DNA of 64,000 bases from Sphingobacterium sp. PCS056 (GCF_023273895.1 NZ_CP096883.1:1054001-1118000); one strand, 5' to 3'; shown: positions 10,357-18,943, counted from the stretch's first letter. Notes: generated by a model from the letters alone, not told the origin. Numbers and translations are program-made.

Positions 10357-11691
10357 TTATTTGACAATAGATCCATATAAATCAAAGTCTTCTGCACGGT
10401 CAACTTTTACCTGTACAAAGTCTCCGATACGGGCATAATTTGTTTTTGCATCAAGCACAACTTCGTTATCGACCTCAGGAGAGTCATATTCCGTTCTTCC
10501 GATAAAGTAATCACCATCAACACGGTCGATCAATACCTGATATGTATTGCCGATTTTCTCTTGATTAATTTCAAAAGATATTCCTTGTTGCACTTCCATG
10601 ATCGCTTCTACACGCTCTTGTTTCACTTCATCAGGAACATTATCTTCCAAAGAGTGCGCATGTGTTTTTTCTTCATGCGAATACGTAAAACATCCCAAGC
10701 GATCAAAACGTGTTTCTTCAACCCATTCCAACATCTCTTGAAAATCTTGCTCCGTTTCATCAGGATAACCACAGATCAATGTCGTACGTAAGGCGATATT
10801 AGGAACTTTATCACGGATTTTATTAACCAGATCAATTTGTTTCTGCTTACTCGTACCACGACGCATCGAAGTCAGCATACGATCAGAAATATGTTGAAGA
10901 GGCATATCCAAATAATTACAGATATTAGAACGCTCGTTCATCGCATCAAGTATATCCATTGGGAAACCAGAAGGATAAGCATATTGCAAACGAATCCAAT
11001 CGATCCCATCCACATCAGATAAATGGCGCATCAAATCAGAAAGATTACGTTTACCATAGATATCCAAACCATAATAGGTTAAGTCCTGTGCGATCAAAAT
11101 CAATTCTTTAGTACCATTAGAAGCTAAGAACTTTGCCTCTTTTACTAAGTCATCAATAGATTTTGAGACGTGCTTGCCACGCATCAAAGGAATGGCACAG
11201 AATGAACATGGACGATTACATCCTTCGGCGATTTTAAAGTACGAATAGTGCGAGGGAGTCGTCAACATACGCTCACCCAACAATTCATGACGATAATCTG
11301 CACCAATAGATTTTAACAGATCTGGCAAATCATTTGTTCCAAAATATCCATCTACATTTGTGATCTCAGACTGCAATTCAGGCTTATAACGCTCCGAAAG
11401 GCATCCTGTTACGATCACTTTATTTATTTTCCCTTCATCTTTCAATTCAGAGAACTGCAAGATGGTGTCGATGGACTCTTGTTTGGCATTATCGATGAAA
11501 CCACAGGTATTGATGACAACGATATCGTTTTCTTGAATATTAGTCGCCTCGTGTACGACTTCAATTTGATTACCTTTTAATTGTCCCATTAAAACTTCAC
11601 TATCGTGAATATTCTTAGAACAACCTAATGTAACCACATTTACACGAGGTTTTGATTTTGGCTCTACAGCCTTGCTATATTTTGTTTTCAT
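10357..11691 (-). CDS. rimO: Ribosomal protein uS12 methylthiotransferase RimO
   Basis: A radical-SAM enzyme that adds a methylthio group to the conserved aspartate of ribosomal protein S12. The N-terminal UPF0004 domain carries its cluster cysteines Cys24 (TLGCSKN), Cys63 (NTCGF) and Cys97 (VTGCLSER). The radical-SAM CxxxCxxC is at Cys158, Cys162 and Cys165. A TRAM domain occupies about the last 65 residues. The length of 444 fits RimO, and TLGCSKN is more typical of RimO than of MiaB. It lies 14 bases after ftsY on the same strand, so the two are probably cotranscribed. Confidence 0.96.
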   Translation of the reverse strand: MKTKYSKAVEPKSKPRVNVVTLGCSKNIHDSEVLMGQLKGNQIEVVHEATNIQENDIVVINTCGFIDNAKQESIDTILQFSELKDEGKINKVIVTGCLSERYKPELQSEITNVDGYFGTNDLPDLLKSIGADYRHELLGERMLTTPSHYSYFKIAEGCNRPCSFCAIPLMRGKHVSKSIDDLVKEAKFLASNGTKELILIAQDLTYYGLDIYGKRNLSDLMRHLSDVDGIDWIRLQYAYPSGFPMDILDAMNERSNICNYLDMPLQHISDRMLTSMRRGTSKQKQIDLVNKIRDKVPNIALRTTLICGYPDETEQDFQEMLEWVEETRFDRLGCFTYSHEEKTHAHSLEDNVPDEVKQERVEAIMEVQQGISFEINQEKIGNTYQVLIDRVDGDYFIGRTEYDSPEVDNEVVLDAKTNYARIGDFVQVKVDRAEDFDLYGSIVK

Positions 11692-11705
11692 ACACTGGAT
11701 GTGGA

Positions 11706-12668
11706 TTACTTGAACAGCGAATCCACAAACTCTTTTTTGTTGAATAACTGTAAATCGCCGATTTTCTCACCGACACCAATATATTTTACAGGTATTTTAA
11801 ATTGATCGGAAATGCCGATAACTACCCCACCTTTTGCGGTACCATCCAGCTTCGTCAATGCCAACGCATTGACATCTGTTGCTTGTGTAAATTGGGTACA
11901 TTGCTCTATGGCATTTTGACCCGTAGAGGCATCCAAAACCAGTAGAATTTCATGCGGTGCACCAGGAACGACCTTCTGCATGACATTTTTTATTTTCCCC
12001 AATTCATTCATCAAGCCTACTTTATTATGAAGACGACCCGCAGTATCGATGATACATACATCATCGCCATTAGACACTGCAGATTGAACAGCATCATATG
12101 CCACAGAAGCAGGATCTGAACCCATAGCTTGTGCGACAACACGAACACCTACACGTTCACCCCAAAGTTTAATTTGCTCCACGGCAGCAGCACGAAAAGT
12201 ATCTGCAGCTCCCAAAACAACTTTATTTCCTGCCGCTTTTAGCTGGTGAGCAAGTTTTCCAATGGTCGTCGTTTTACCTACACCATTGACTCCCACCACC
12301 ATAATGACGTAAGGCTTATGATTTCCGTATTCAAAATTTTCAAAATCTGAACTATTATTTTCTGCTAATAATTCTTGAATCTCTTCTTTCAATAGCGTAT
12401 TAAGCTCTGATGTAGACACATATTTATCACGTGCGACACGGGATTGAATACGATCGACAATTTTTAAGGTTGTCGTCACACCAACGTCTGAGGTTACCAA
12501 TATTTCTTCCAAATTATCCAAAACATCATCATCGATAGTTGATTTACCAACAACTGCTTTTGTAATTTTAGAAAAGAAACCTTCTTTAGTCTTCTCCAAA
12601 CTTTTATCTAAAGCTTCTTGCGCTTCAGGAGTTTCTTGTTTCTTCTTGAAAAAATCGAATAATCCCAT
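11706..12668 (-). CDS. ftsY: Signal recognition particle receptor FtsY
   Basis: An SRP-family GTPase that receives ribosome-SRP complexes at the inner membrane. A short N-terminal lysine-rich helix (residues 1-30) precedes the N domain (about 30-105). The G domain then has the P-loop GVNGVGKTT at 126-134, DTAGR as G3 and TKLDG as G4. Like other Bacteroidota FtsY, it lacks the long acidic A domain. It is the first gene of the ftsY-rimO unit, and its promoter box is at 12733-12740, after the terminator of the ribosomal operon. Confidence 0.97.
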   Translation of the reverse strand: MGLFDFFKKKQETPEAQEALDKSLEKTKEGFFSKITKAVVGKSTIDDDVLDNLEEILVTSDVGVTTTLKIVDRIQSRVARDKYVSTSELNTLLKEEIQELLAENNSSDFENFEYGNHKPYVIMVVGVNGVGKTTTIGKLAHQLKAAGNKVVLGAADTFRAAAVEQIKLWGERVGVRVVAQAMGSDPASVAYDAVQSAVSNGDDVCIIDTAGRLHNKVGLMNELGKIKNVMQKVVPGAPHEILLVLDASTGQNAIEQCTQFTQATDVNALALTKLDGTAKGGVVIGISDQFKIPVKYIGVGEKIGDLQLFNKKEFVDSLFK

Positions 12669-12732
12669 TTATATATGTTCCGCTTATGAATACGTTATTA
12701 TTTATCTTCGAATCAGTTTAAATACTGAGAGT

Positions 12733-12740
12733 CAAAGATA
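12733..12740 (-). promoter_or_regulatory. Candidate -7 box of ftsY-rimO
   Basis: TATCTTTG on the minus strand lies about 65 bases upstream of the ftsY ATG and just past the upstream terminator hairpin. Confidence 0.5.
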
Positions 12741-12762
12741 GATATTTGAAACCAACAAAAAA

Positions 12763-12790
12763 AGCCCTTTCGGTAGATACCAAAACGGCT
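12763..12790 (-). terminator. Terminator of rpmB-rpmG-DUF4295
   Basis: An imperfect hairpin (AGCC, TTT and GGTA arms paired across a GA loop, with two mismatches). Runs of A on one side and T on the other allow termination in the minus direction. Confidence 0.65.
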
Positions 12791-12835
12791 ATTTTTGAAT
12801 TCTTTTTAAAGAAAAACTTTAAAAAAGGAAAATTA

Positions 12836-13003
12836 CTAGTTATTTTTTGCAGCCTGTGCTAAAGTATCTTTTACTTTATCGTTGTGGATCATAGCCTCTT
12901 TGAAAGTATAAGCTCCAGTTTTAGCTGATTTAGTTGTAATAATAACCTTTGTATATTCTTTACCGCCACCTTTTTGTAACGATGCAACAGATTTCTTTGC
13001 CAT
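12836..13003 (-). CDS. DUF4295 protein, 55 residues, ribosomal-operon partner
   Basis: A 55-residue basic protein that begins MAKKSVASLQKGGGKEYTK and ends in LAQAAKNN. It starts 47 bases after the rpmG stop on the same strand. From family knowledge, this DUF accompanies rpmG and rpmB throughout Bacteroidota. Its size, charge and position suggest a lineage-specific ribosomal protein. I recall that a Flavobacterium ribosome structure reported an extra large-subunit protein (bL38), which may be this family, but I cannot confirm it here. The frame, start and stop were checked by hand translation. Confidence 0.88.
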   Translation of the reverse strand: MAKKSVASLQKGGGKEYTKVIITTKSAKTGAYTFKEAMIHNDKVKDTLAQAAKNN

Positions 13004-13050
13004 GGTATTAATATTTTAACTTAGCGCCTACTCAGCAACCAAGATGTGAA

Positions 13051-13233
13051 TTACTTAATTTCTTTGTGAACAGTAACTTTTCTCAATACTGGGTTGAATT
13101 TTTTCAATTCTAAACGCTCAGTAGTATTTTTCTTGTTCTTAGTAGTGATGTAACGAGACATTCCCGGAAGACCACTTTCTTTGTGTTCAGTACATTCTAA
13201 GATAACTTGTACTCTATTTCCTTTTTTAGCCAT
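13051..13233 (-). CDS. rpmG: 50S ribosomal protein L33 (zinc-free type)
   Basis: Large-subunit protein bL33, 60 residues: [32 protein letters not shown], and [18 protein letters not shown] at the end. Only one cysteine (Cys14) remains of the two CxxC pairs, so this is the zinc-independent C-minus form. It is the middle gene of rpmB-rpmG-DUF4295. Confidence 0.97.
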   Translation of the reverse strand: MAKKGNRVQVILECTEHKESGLPGMSRYITTKNKKNTTERLELKKFNPVLRKVTVHKEIK

Positions 13234-13314
13234 TGTTTTACTTTATTTTGAATCCTAAAAAATGATAGGATTGAAATTCATGAATGATATTTTATGCAAC
13301 AGGCGAAAAATCAA

Positions 13315-13548
13315 TTAGATTGATCCTTTTTTAATGAACTTACTGATAGCAGAAGTGATACCAATTTTGTTAATCGTTTTAATCGCCGAAGTCGAAACTT
13401 TTAATGTAATCCAACGATCTTCTTCTGGAATGAAGAAACGTTTTGTTTGCAAATTTGGGTAAAATTTACGTTTTGTTTTAGCGTTAGAATTAGATACATT
13501 ATATCCATTCATTGCTGTTTTGCCTGTTAAATCACAAATTCTTGACAT
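13315..13548 (-). CDS. rpmB: 50S ribosomal protein L28
   Basis: Large-subunit protein bL28, 77 residues. It opens MSRICDLTGKTAMNGYNVS and contains TKRKFYPNLQTKRFFIPEE. There is no second CxxC zinc motif. It is the first gene of the ribosomal operon, 81 bases before rpmG. The promoter is probably at 13604-13634. Confidence 0.97.
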   Translation of the reverse strand: MSRICDLTGKTAMNGYNVSNSNAKTKRKFYPNLQTKRFFIPEEDRWITLKVSTSAIKTINKIGITSAISKFIKKGSI

Positions 13549-13603
13549 GATATTATGTTATTTTGTTGTCTTAATTTAAATATATCTTTTTGCAAAGAGT
13601 GTG

Positions 13604-13634
13604 CAAATATCTATATTTATTTTGTTAAATGCAA
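13604..13634 (-). promoter_or_regulatory. Candidate promoter of rpmB operon
   Basis: On the minus strand a TTG (13632-13634) is followed after exactly 20 bases by GATATTTG (13604-13611), one mismatch from TAnnTTTG. The leader is about 50 nt. Confidence 0.45.
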
Positions 13635-13710
13635 CAATTTTAAGGATTTATTTTTAAAAAAATAAATATTTAGGTCTTAGTAATGGCAAAAATAATGCAT
13701 TTAATTATAT

Positions 13711-13718
13711 TATATTTG
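13711..13718 (+). promoter_or_regulatory. Candidate -7 box of the small membrane gene-recO unit
   Basis: TATATTTG matches TAnnTTTG and lies 46 bases before the ATG of the 74-residue membrane protein. Confidence 0.45.
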
Positions 13719-13764
13719 CTAAATCAAAGAAAATAGTTTTCAACAATTCACATTTGTAAACATT

Positions 13765-13989
13765 ATGAATAAATATCTACGTCGAGGACTATTAGAAATT
13801 ATACTTGCTATTTTACTCATTCTTTTGGGTTATTACCTCATGCAGTTAAAAAACAACTGGTATAGACCTGTCATGATTCTAGGCGTAATTTCATTTGCTA
13901 TTGGATTCCTTCGTATCTTCTACCGACTGATTCGAAAAATCGATAGAACCAGTCTACTAGAAATGCGAAAAGGAAAAAAGAACAATTAA
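13765..13989 (+). CDS. Small two-helix membrane protein upstream of recO
   Basis: A 74-residue protein. It has two hydrophobic segments (about residues 10-27 and 35-52), a short basic linker, and a basic C-terminal tail (RKGKKNN). It ends two bases before recO, so translation is probably coupled. I do not recognise a named family. Topology suggests both ends in the cytoplasm by the positive-inside rule. Confidence 0.75.
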   Translation: MNKYLRRGLLEIILAILLILLGYYLMQLKNNWYRPVMILGVISFAIGFLRIFYRLIRKIDRTSLLEMRKGKKNN

Positions 13990-13991
13990 AT

Positions 13992-14714
13992 ATGCTTCAT
14001 AAAACAAGAGGAATAGTATTAAAATCGACCAATTATTCTGAAAGTAGTGTTGTTGCACAAATCTATACAGAACATTTTGGTTTGCAGTCGTATCTGGTCA
14101 ATGGTGCCCGCAAACCAAAAGCAAAAATTAGATCCGGCTTTTTACAAGCATTGCATCCCTTAGATATGGTTGTAACTTTTAAAGAAAACAACAGCCTACA
14201 TCGCATCACTGAAGCCCATCAAGTACCTACTTTAAAAACGATACCCTATGATATCGTTAAAAGCTCACTAGCGATGTTTCTCAACGAGGTGCTCTATAAA
14301 ATATTACGGGAACAGGCAGGAGATCCTTATCTATTTGAATATCTTTTCAGAGCTATCCTATGGCTGGATGAATCCGAAACAAATCTGGCTAACTTCCATT
14401 TGGTATTTTTAATTAACTTGAGTAGATTCTTAGGATTTTATCCTGTTGAATCCACAAAAGATTATCCTTACTTTAATTTAGAAGCAGCCACATTCTCCAA
14501 TCAACTACCTGAGCACCCATATGTACTGCAAGAACCGCACACTTCCCTGTTTAGAAAATTGATGGCTACAGAATTCAATTATTCTGAAAAAATCAAGATG
14601 AGCACAAAAGACCGTCAAATACTTTTAGAAAAAATAATTGATTTTTACAGACTGCATCTGACCAATTTCAAAGAAATAAAATCGCTTTATATCTTAGAAG
14701 AGATATTTCATTGA
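13992..14714 (+). CDS. recO: DNA repair protein RecO
   Basis: A RecF-pathway mediator that binds ssDNA and SSB and helps load RecA. The N-terminal OB fold (about 1-80) shows MLHKTRGIVLKSTNYSESS and the NGARKPKAK loop. The helical C-terminal half is normal in length (240 in total). The zinc-finger cysteines found in some RecO proteins are absent. It is the second gene after the small membrane gene. Confidence 0.95.
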   Translation: MLHKTRGIVLKSTNYSESSVVAQIYTEHFGLQSYLVNGARKPKAKIRSGFLQALHPLDMVVTFKENNSLHRITEAHQVPTLKTIPYDIVKSSLAMFLNEVLYKILREQAGDPYLFEYLFRAILWLDESETNLANFHLVFLINLSRFLGFYPVESTKDYPYFNLEAATFSNQLPEHPYVLQEPHTSLFRKLMATEFNYSEKIKMSTKDRQILLEKIIDFYRLHLTNFKEIKSLYILEEIFH

Positions 14715-14717
14715 TCC

Positions 14718-14966
14718 CTAAAAAATACCACCACCGACAAGCAATCGAAAGCCACCCAGCACAATAGCTATCGCACATAGTATGATACCCGTCTTTGGCT
14801 GGTTATTCGGCTGTATCGTGACATCATTATAAGCGATCAGACTGACGATAAGACCAACAACGGCGAAAGGTATATTAAGCCAATTTAACCACCCTAGACA
14901 GGGTATAAATGCAATCAACATCCCGATTAAGGATAGGATACCCAATACTAATCCAGCAATTCTCAT
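14718..14966 (-). CDS. Small hydrophobic membrane protein
   Basis: An 82-residue protein with two or three membrane segments: residues 4-24, a GLIVSLIAYNDV segment, and a C-terminal TGIILCAIAIVLGGFRLLVG. It overlaps the DUF2752 gene by four bases (ATGA), so the two are translationally coupled. It resembles DUF4190-type proteins only in general character. It is convergent with recO, and I see no terminator in the three-base gap. Confidence 0.75.
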   Translation of the reverse strand: MRIAGLVLGILSLIGMLIAFIPCLGWLNWLNIPFAVVGLIVSLIAYNDVTIQPNNQPKTGIILCAIAIVLGGFRLLVGGGIF

Positions 14967-15286
14967 ATTTTTTTTAGGTTTATAATTTTTTCTATTATAA
15001 AGATAATAGAATTTATGAAAATCAACGAAAACAAAATCACACTACCCCCATTAAATTGTTGTGCGACGACAAACTGTCCATCCTTGATACTCAGAAAGGC
15101 GCGAGTCATACCACAAAGAAAACAGGTAGATCCTTTCAACTTGGAAGGACATACCGGAGCAGTAGCAAGTAATAGCGAATTATCTAACAGATAGAACAGC
15201 ACTAAAAAAAGAATAAGAAAGATTGAAATGATGGTCCAAGAAATATACAGGGCTTTTCGATACTCATTCGATTTCATAACAGGCAA
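14963..15286 (-). CDS. DUF2752 membrane protein
   Basis: A 107-residue protein with two membrane segments (about 14-36 and 78-98). Between them lies the DUF2752 signature CPSKLKGSTCFLCGMTRAFL. The cysteine-rich loop (C-x8-C-x2-C) is conserved in the family, whose function is unknown. It is first in a two-gene unit with the 82-residue membrane protein. Confidence 0.88.
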   Translation of the reverse strand: MPVMKSNEYRKALYISWTIISIFLILFLVLFYLLDNSLLLATAPVCPSKLKGSTCFLCGMTRAFLSIKDGQFVVAQQFNGGSVILFSLIFINSIIFIIEKIINLKKI

Positions 15287-15300
15287 AATGGAGTTATAAA

Positions 15301-15331
15301 AAAACCCGATTTCGTTCGGAAATCGGGCTTT
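15301..15331. terminator. Cold-shock gene terminator
   Basis: A perfect 9-bp GC-rich stem (15305-15313 with 15319-15327) has a GTTCG loop, with A-rich sequence to the left giving a U tract for the minus-strand csp transcript. Confidence 0.85.
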
Positions 15332-15359
15332 TCTACAATAAATATATCTTAAAATCTGA

Positions 15360-15551
15360 TTAGATAACTTTTACATTTACCGCATTAAGACCTTTACGAC
15401 CTTGTTCAACTTCGTAAGAAACGTTGTCATTTTCACGAATTTTGTCTACTAAACCAGAAACGTGAACGAAAATTTCGCTCTCGCCTGAATTTGGAATGAT
15501 GAAACCGAAACCTTTGGTTTCATTAAAGAATTTTACTACTCCTTCTTGCAT
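15360..15551 (-). CDS. Cold-shock domain protein (CspA family)
   Basis: A single-stranded nucleic acid binding OB-fold protein and RNA chaperone, 63 residues. RNP1 is KGFGFI (about 13-18). RNP2 is EIFVHVSGL, with Val where many Csp proteins have another residue. The opening MQEGVVKFFNETKGFGFI is typical of Bacteroidota. It is monocistronic with a strong terminator. The long AT-rich leader could carry cold regulation, but I cannot show it. Confidence 0.95.
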   Translation of the reverse strand: MQEGVVKFFNETKGFGFIIPNSGESEIFVHVSGLVDKIRENDNVSYEVEQGRKGLNAVNVKVI

Positions 15552-15711
15552 TGTTTATTGTATTAAATTTCTTAAAGATATTTAAAAAAAATCAAAATCC
15601 TTAAACTTTTTAATTTTTTTTCCATTAAACTACTTCGCACAAACTGCGTCTACATCAATAGAAACAAACAATGGATCGATTTTTGAAAACAAGTATTAAA
15701 ATAGAAAAGAT

Positions 15712-16419
15712 ATGAAAAAATTATTGTTAGGATTAATGCTATTTGCATCTGTACACAGTTTACAAGCACAACAAATGATGAATAAAGATATGGTCAGTAC
15801 CATCGGAAGAGCGGAAGAAGAAGTTACTCCAGATATTATTTATATAAATGTCACTTTGAAAGAATTTTATCAAGATGGCAACATGAAGAAAAAAGTAACG
15901 ATCGAAAATTTGGAAAAACAATTATTTCAATCTGCAACAAATATAGGTGTTGAGAAAAAAGATTTTACGATCCAAAACATTTACAGCACCAATTATACGA
16001 CTAAAAAGAAAAAAGAAACAGATATTTTGCTATCTCGCCAATACCGTATCAAAGTAACCCAATTAAATAAGTTAAATGATTTATTCGACGGAGTTGATGC
16101 CGCAGGCATTCAAAGTACAGTGATCAGCGAACTTGATTATTCAAAAAAGAAAGAATTGGAGAAAACATTAAAAGTAAAAGCGGTTAAAGATGCCATGGAC
16201 AATGCCAAAATCTTAGCCGAAGCTGCTGGTCAAAAAGTTGGTAAAGCAATTCTTTTATCAGAAAGTCCACAGATGATCTATTTCAATTCACCTCGTGTAA
16301 TGTCAGCATCATTCAAGTCAGGAGCAATGGAATCTGACCAAGCTGCTGAAAACTTAGATTTAGACATTAAACCAATCAAAATTACAAGTGAAGTGAATGC
16401 ATCTTTTGAAATATTGTAA
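15712..16419 (+). CDS. SIMPL-domain (DUF541) periplasmic protein
   Basis: A secreted protein of 235 residues with a signal peptide of about 19 residues (MKKLLLGLMLFASVHSLQAQ). It consists of one SIMPL/DUF541 domain: STIGRAEEEVTPDIIYINV at the start, and AVKDAMDNAKILAEAAGQKVG as the conserved helix. BP26/OMP28 relatives form oligomeric channels or stress proteins, but the exact function is unknown. Its stop overlaps the ATG of the next gene by one base (TAATG). Confidence 0.9.
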   Translation: MKKLLLGLMLFASVHSLQAQQMMNKDMVSTIGRAEEEVTPDIIYINVTLKEFYQDGNMKKKVTIENLEKQLFQSATNIGVEKKDFTIQNIYSTNYTTKKKKETDILLSRQYRIKVTQLNKLNDLFDGVDAAGIQSTVISELDYSKKKELEKTLKVKAVKDAMDNAKILAEAAGQKVGKAILLSESPQMIYFNSPRVMSASFKSGAMESDQAAENLDLDIKPIKITSEVNASFEIL

Positions 16420-16904
16420 TGAAGAGAAATCTATCTTTAGCTGACAATGAAAAAAGAAGATACCACGATTTCGGATGGGTCGAAAGGCTATCTTGGCTGA
16501 TGGACAATAACTTTCAGATAGCTGGATTCCGCTTTGGTCTTGATCCGATTCTTAACTTTGTACCTTTTGCAGGAACAATTGCCAGCTTTGGAACTTCATT
16601 TGTTCTAGTAATGGTCATGTGGAGAAATGGTGCCAGTTCAAAACTGGTCGTCAAGATGCTCATCAATATTTCAGTTGATGCAATTTTTGGAGCCATACCC
16701 GTTTTTGGGAATGTGTTTGACTTTTTTAATAAAGCCAATACCAAGAACATTAAATTGATGAAAGAGCATTATTACGAAAACAAACATCAAGGATCTGCCA
16801 TTTGGCTACTATTAGGAATTTTAACAATTATACTCGTGTTTTTTGTAGGGACTATTTACTTCCTATGGATCGCCGGAGAATGGGTTTGGAATTTATTTTT
16901 TTAA
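16419..16904 (+). CDS. DUF4112 membrane protein
   Basis: A 161-residue protein with the DUF4112 core FRFGLDPILNFVPFAGTI and AIFGAIPVFGNVFDFFNKAN. Three hydrophobic segments are visible: two in the domain and one at the C-terminus (about 130-155). The function of the family is unknown. It is coupled to the SIMPL gene by a one-base overlap. Confidence 0.9.
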   Translation: MKRNLSLADNEKRRYHDFGWVERLSWLMDNNFQIAGFRFGLDPILNFVPFAGTIASFGTSFVLVMVMWRNGASSKLVVKMLINISVDAIFGAIPVFGNVFDFFNKANTKNIKLMKEHYYENKHQGSAIWLLLGILTIILVFFVGTIYFLWIAGEWVWNLFF

Positions 16905-16925
16905 CACCCTGTATATTAAGATGAC

Positions 16926-16962
16926 AAAATAGCGTTTATATGAAAGTATAAACGCTATTTTT
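16926..16962 (+). terminator. Terminator of the SIMPL-DUF4112 unit
   Basis: A perfect 15-bp stem (16926-16940 with 16947-16961) has a TGAAAG loop and a T run. The T run is also part of a -7-like box. Confidence 0.85.
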
Positions 16963-16963
16963 G
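16956..16963 (+). promoter_or_regulatory. Candidate -7 box fused to the preceding terminator
   Basis: TATTTTTG fits TAnnTTTG and is built from the terminator's descending arm and T run, 20 bases before the next ATG. Confidence 0.35.
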
Positions 16964-16982
16964 TACCTACAACTCCGTAAAT

Positions 16983-17351
16983 ATGAATAAAAAAAGAATT
17001 TTTATATGGTTAATCCTCATTGTTGCTGTTGTAGCAATTTGGACAAATCCAAAAAAAGAACAACATGAGATCGTTGTAAAACAAAAAGCCGAATATTTAC
17101 TAAAAAAACAATTAGGAAAAAAAGAACAAGGAATATTTGATTTGGGAATGCAATTATTAGGGAGGGATGTCGTACAAGATTTCGTTTCAAAAAATGTGGT
17201 CGTAACAAATTATTATCTGTTCTCATTAACAAAGATTAAATGGGACGGCAAAGATAATACCATCGGTATCGGTGCTTTTGATCATATTTGGTTAAGCCCT
17301 AAAATTGATGAAAAAGCAGATGAAATAATCGCCCATATCAAAACAAGATAA
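16983..17351 (+). CDS. DUF4359-like membrane-anchored protein
   Basis: A 122-residue protein with one N-terminal membrane anchor (about 5-21) followed by TNP, a DUF4359 hallmark. The soluble part contains VVTNYYLFSLTKIKWDGKDN and IGIGAF, which also resemble that family. Function unknown. It is followed seven bases later by the pseudouridine synthase gene. Confidence 0.75.
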   Translation: MNKKRIFIWLILIVAVVAIWTNPKKEQHEIVVKQKAEYLLKKQLGKKEQGIFDLGMQLLGRDVVQDFVSKNVVVTNYYLFSLTKIKWDGKDNTIGIGAFDHIWLSPKIDEKADEIIAHIKTR

Positions 17352-17357
17352 TGCCAT

Positions 17358-18041
17358 ATGTTAGAAATACTATACCAAGACGAAGATATTATTGCGATTA
17401 ATAAACCACATGGCCTGCTCGTCCACCGTTCTTCTATTGCACGGGACGCATCCGAATTTGCGCTTCAACTGCTAAGAGATCAAATTGGTCAGTCCGTGTA
17501 CCCTGCGCATCGACTAGACCGAAAGACTGCCGGCATACTCTTATTTTCGTTAAATAAAGAAACGGACAAAGAGCTCCAACAACTCTTTCAAAACCAGCTC
17601 GTAGATAAAAGATATATCGCTGTCTTAAGAGGTCATGCTCCCGAAGAAATGCTTATTGACTATCCGCTAAAAAAAGATAATGGCGTCATGCAGGAAGCAC
17701 AAACCAATTTCAAAACCATCGCTAAAGCAGAACTGCCATTCCCGTCAGGAAAATTTCCAACCTCACGCTATAGTTTGGTTGAAGCTAATCCGACGACAGG
17801 AAGAATGCATCAATTAAGAAAACATTTTGCACACATCTTCCATCCGATTATTGGGGACCGTCCACATGGATGTAATAAACAAAATAAATTTTGGAAGGAA
17901 AATTTTGAAATGGATACCATGATGTTACATGCTTCGGAAATAACATTTAAACATCCGAAGACGCAAAATATAATAACTATACAGGCAGGATTACAACCCG
18001 AATTTCAGCGAGTTTTGACCTTGTTAAATCTTAAAAACTGA
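17358..18041 (+). CDS. truC: tRNA pseudouridine synthase, TruC-like (RluA family)
   Basis: Isomerises uridine to pseudouridine, probably U65 of tRNA by homology to TruC. The catalytic motif HRLDRKTAG holds Asp54. INKPHGLLVHRS is the N-terminal core. PTTGRMHQLRKHFAHIFHPIIGD is the RluA-family C-terminal motif (RxHQxR). The length of 227 suits TruC, which has no S4 domain. The substrate site is inferred. It sits tightly between the DUF4359-like gene and the next gene (2-base gap). Confidence 0.85.
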   Translation: MLEILYQDEDIIAINKPHGLLVHRSSIARDASEFALQLLRDQIGQSVYPAHRLDRKTAGILLFSLNKETDKELQQLFQNQLVDKRYIAVLRGHAPEEMLIDYPLKKDNGVMQEAQTNFKTIAKAELPFPSGKFPTSRYSLVEANPTTGRMHQLRKHFAHIFHPIIGDRPHGCNKQNKFWKENFEMDTMMLHASEITFKHPKTQNIITIQAGLQPEFQRVLTLLNLKN

Positions 18042-18043
18042 CG

Positions 18044-18862
18044 ATGAAAAACTTAATTTTAGACTTTTTCTTAACTATAACTGGGATTAGTGCTGCCTCG
18101 GGATTGGTCTATCAAAATAACCATCTTTACTTAATTGCAGATAATAGCCAATATTTATATGATTTTTCATTAGACAACCGCCAATTATCCAAAATCCAAC
18201 TGGATAAAACCTGTGGCGATTTAGAAAATATTGCTAAAGCTAAAAAGCCAGATTTTGAAGCCATTGCATTCGATCAAAATCGATTTTACATCTATGGATC
18301 AGGATCAACTGTCAATCGTAATATCCGCCTTACTTATCAAAAAGAAGTGCATACAGAAGACTTCAGTAAAGTATATCAAGATCTCCAGCAGAAATTTCAG
18401 GTAGATCAAGATAATTTTAATATTGAAGGAGTTATTCATACAATTGATGAAATTTGGCTTTTTAACCGTGGAAATGGTCAAAAGGCCCAAAACGGTATTT
18501 TCAAGATCAATAAGCTAAATCATCACGAAAGCAGTTTCAGTGCCGTGTCTCTCCCCTTGATTGATCAAGTTCAAACCGCTTTTACAGATGCCATACTCGT
18601 AGATGATACCGTTTACTTTATCGCAGCAGCTGAGGCTTCAAATTCGACCTATCTGGATGGAGAAATTGCAGGAACCATACTAGGCAAATTCAAAAGAAAC
18701 GATTTGAAGAGCCTCGATACCATTCATATCCCAGGTAAGCATAAATTTGAAGGGATAACTTTAAAAGAACAGGGAAATGGGAAATTGACGTTTTTACTTT
18801 GTGAGGACAAAGATGATGATAAAGCAGAGACTGTGATTTATTCATTGACATTAGATCAGTAA
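18044..18862 (+). CDS. Uncharacterised beta-propeller-like protein
   Basis: A 272-residue protein that I do not identify with certainty; it may belong to DUF6929. It shows repeated strand patterns typical of a propeller: GLVYQNNHLYLIADNS, FEAIAFDQNRFYIYGSGS, FNIEGVIHTIDEIWLFNRGN, TDAILVDDTVYFIAA and FEGITL. There is no clear signal peptide. It follows truC by two bases and ends before gcvT. Confidence 0.72.
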   Translation: MKNLILDFFLTITGISAASGLVYQNNHLYLIADNSQYLYDFSLDNRQLSKIQLDKTCGDLENIAKAKKPDFEAIAFDQNRFYIYGSGSTVNRNIRLTYQKEVHTEDFSKVYQDLQQKFQVDQDNFNIEGVIHTIDEIWLFNRGNGQKAQNGIFKINKLNHHESSFSAVSLPLIDQVQTAFTDAILVDDTVYFIAAAEASNSTYLDGEIAGTILGKFKRNDLKSLDTIHIPGKHKFEGITLKEQGNGKLTFLLCEDKDDDKAETVIYSLTLDQ

Positions 18863-18911
18863 ATCGATTGCACAAATACTAAACTTTAAGCTAAAATCAA
18901 TGTTTAATTTG

Positions 18912-18919
18912 TAAATTTG
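18912..18919 (+). promoter_or_regulatory. Candidate -7 box of gcvT
   Basis: TAAATTTG matches TAnnTTTG and lies 24 bases before the gcvT ATG. Confidence 0.5.
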
Positions 18920-18943
18920 TAAATAAATAAAACTTATCGTATT

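Noticed and set aside
12427..12436. Other CACGTG cores, in ftsY, secA (24.0 kb), surE (29.1 kb), the AEC gene (30.4 kb) and the ABC-F gene (62.2 kb)
   Set aside because: None has the flanking GTTn/AAAC bases of parS, and all lie in coding sequence.
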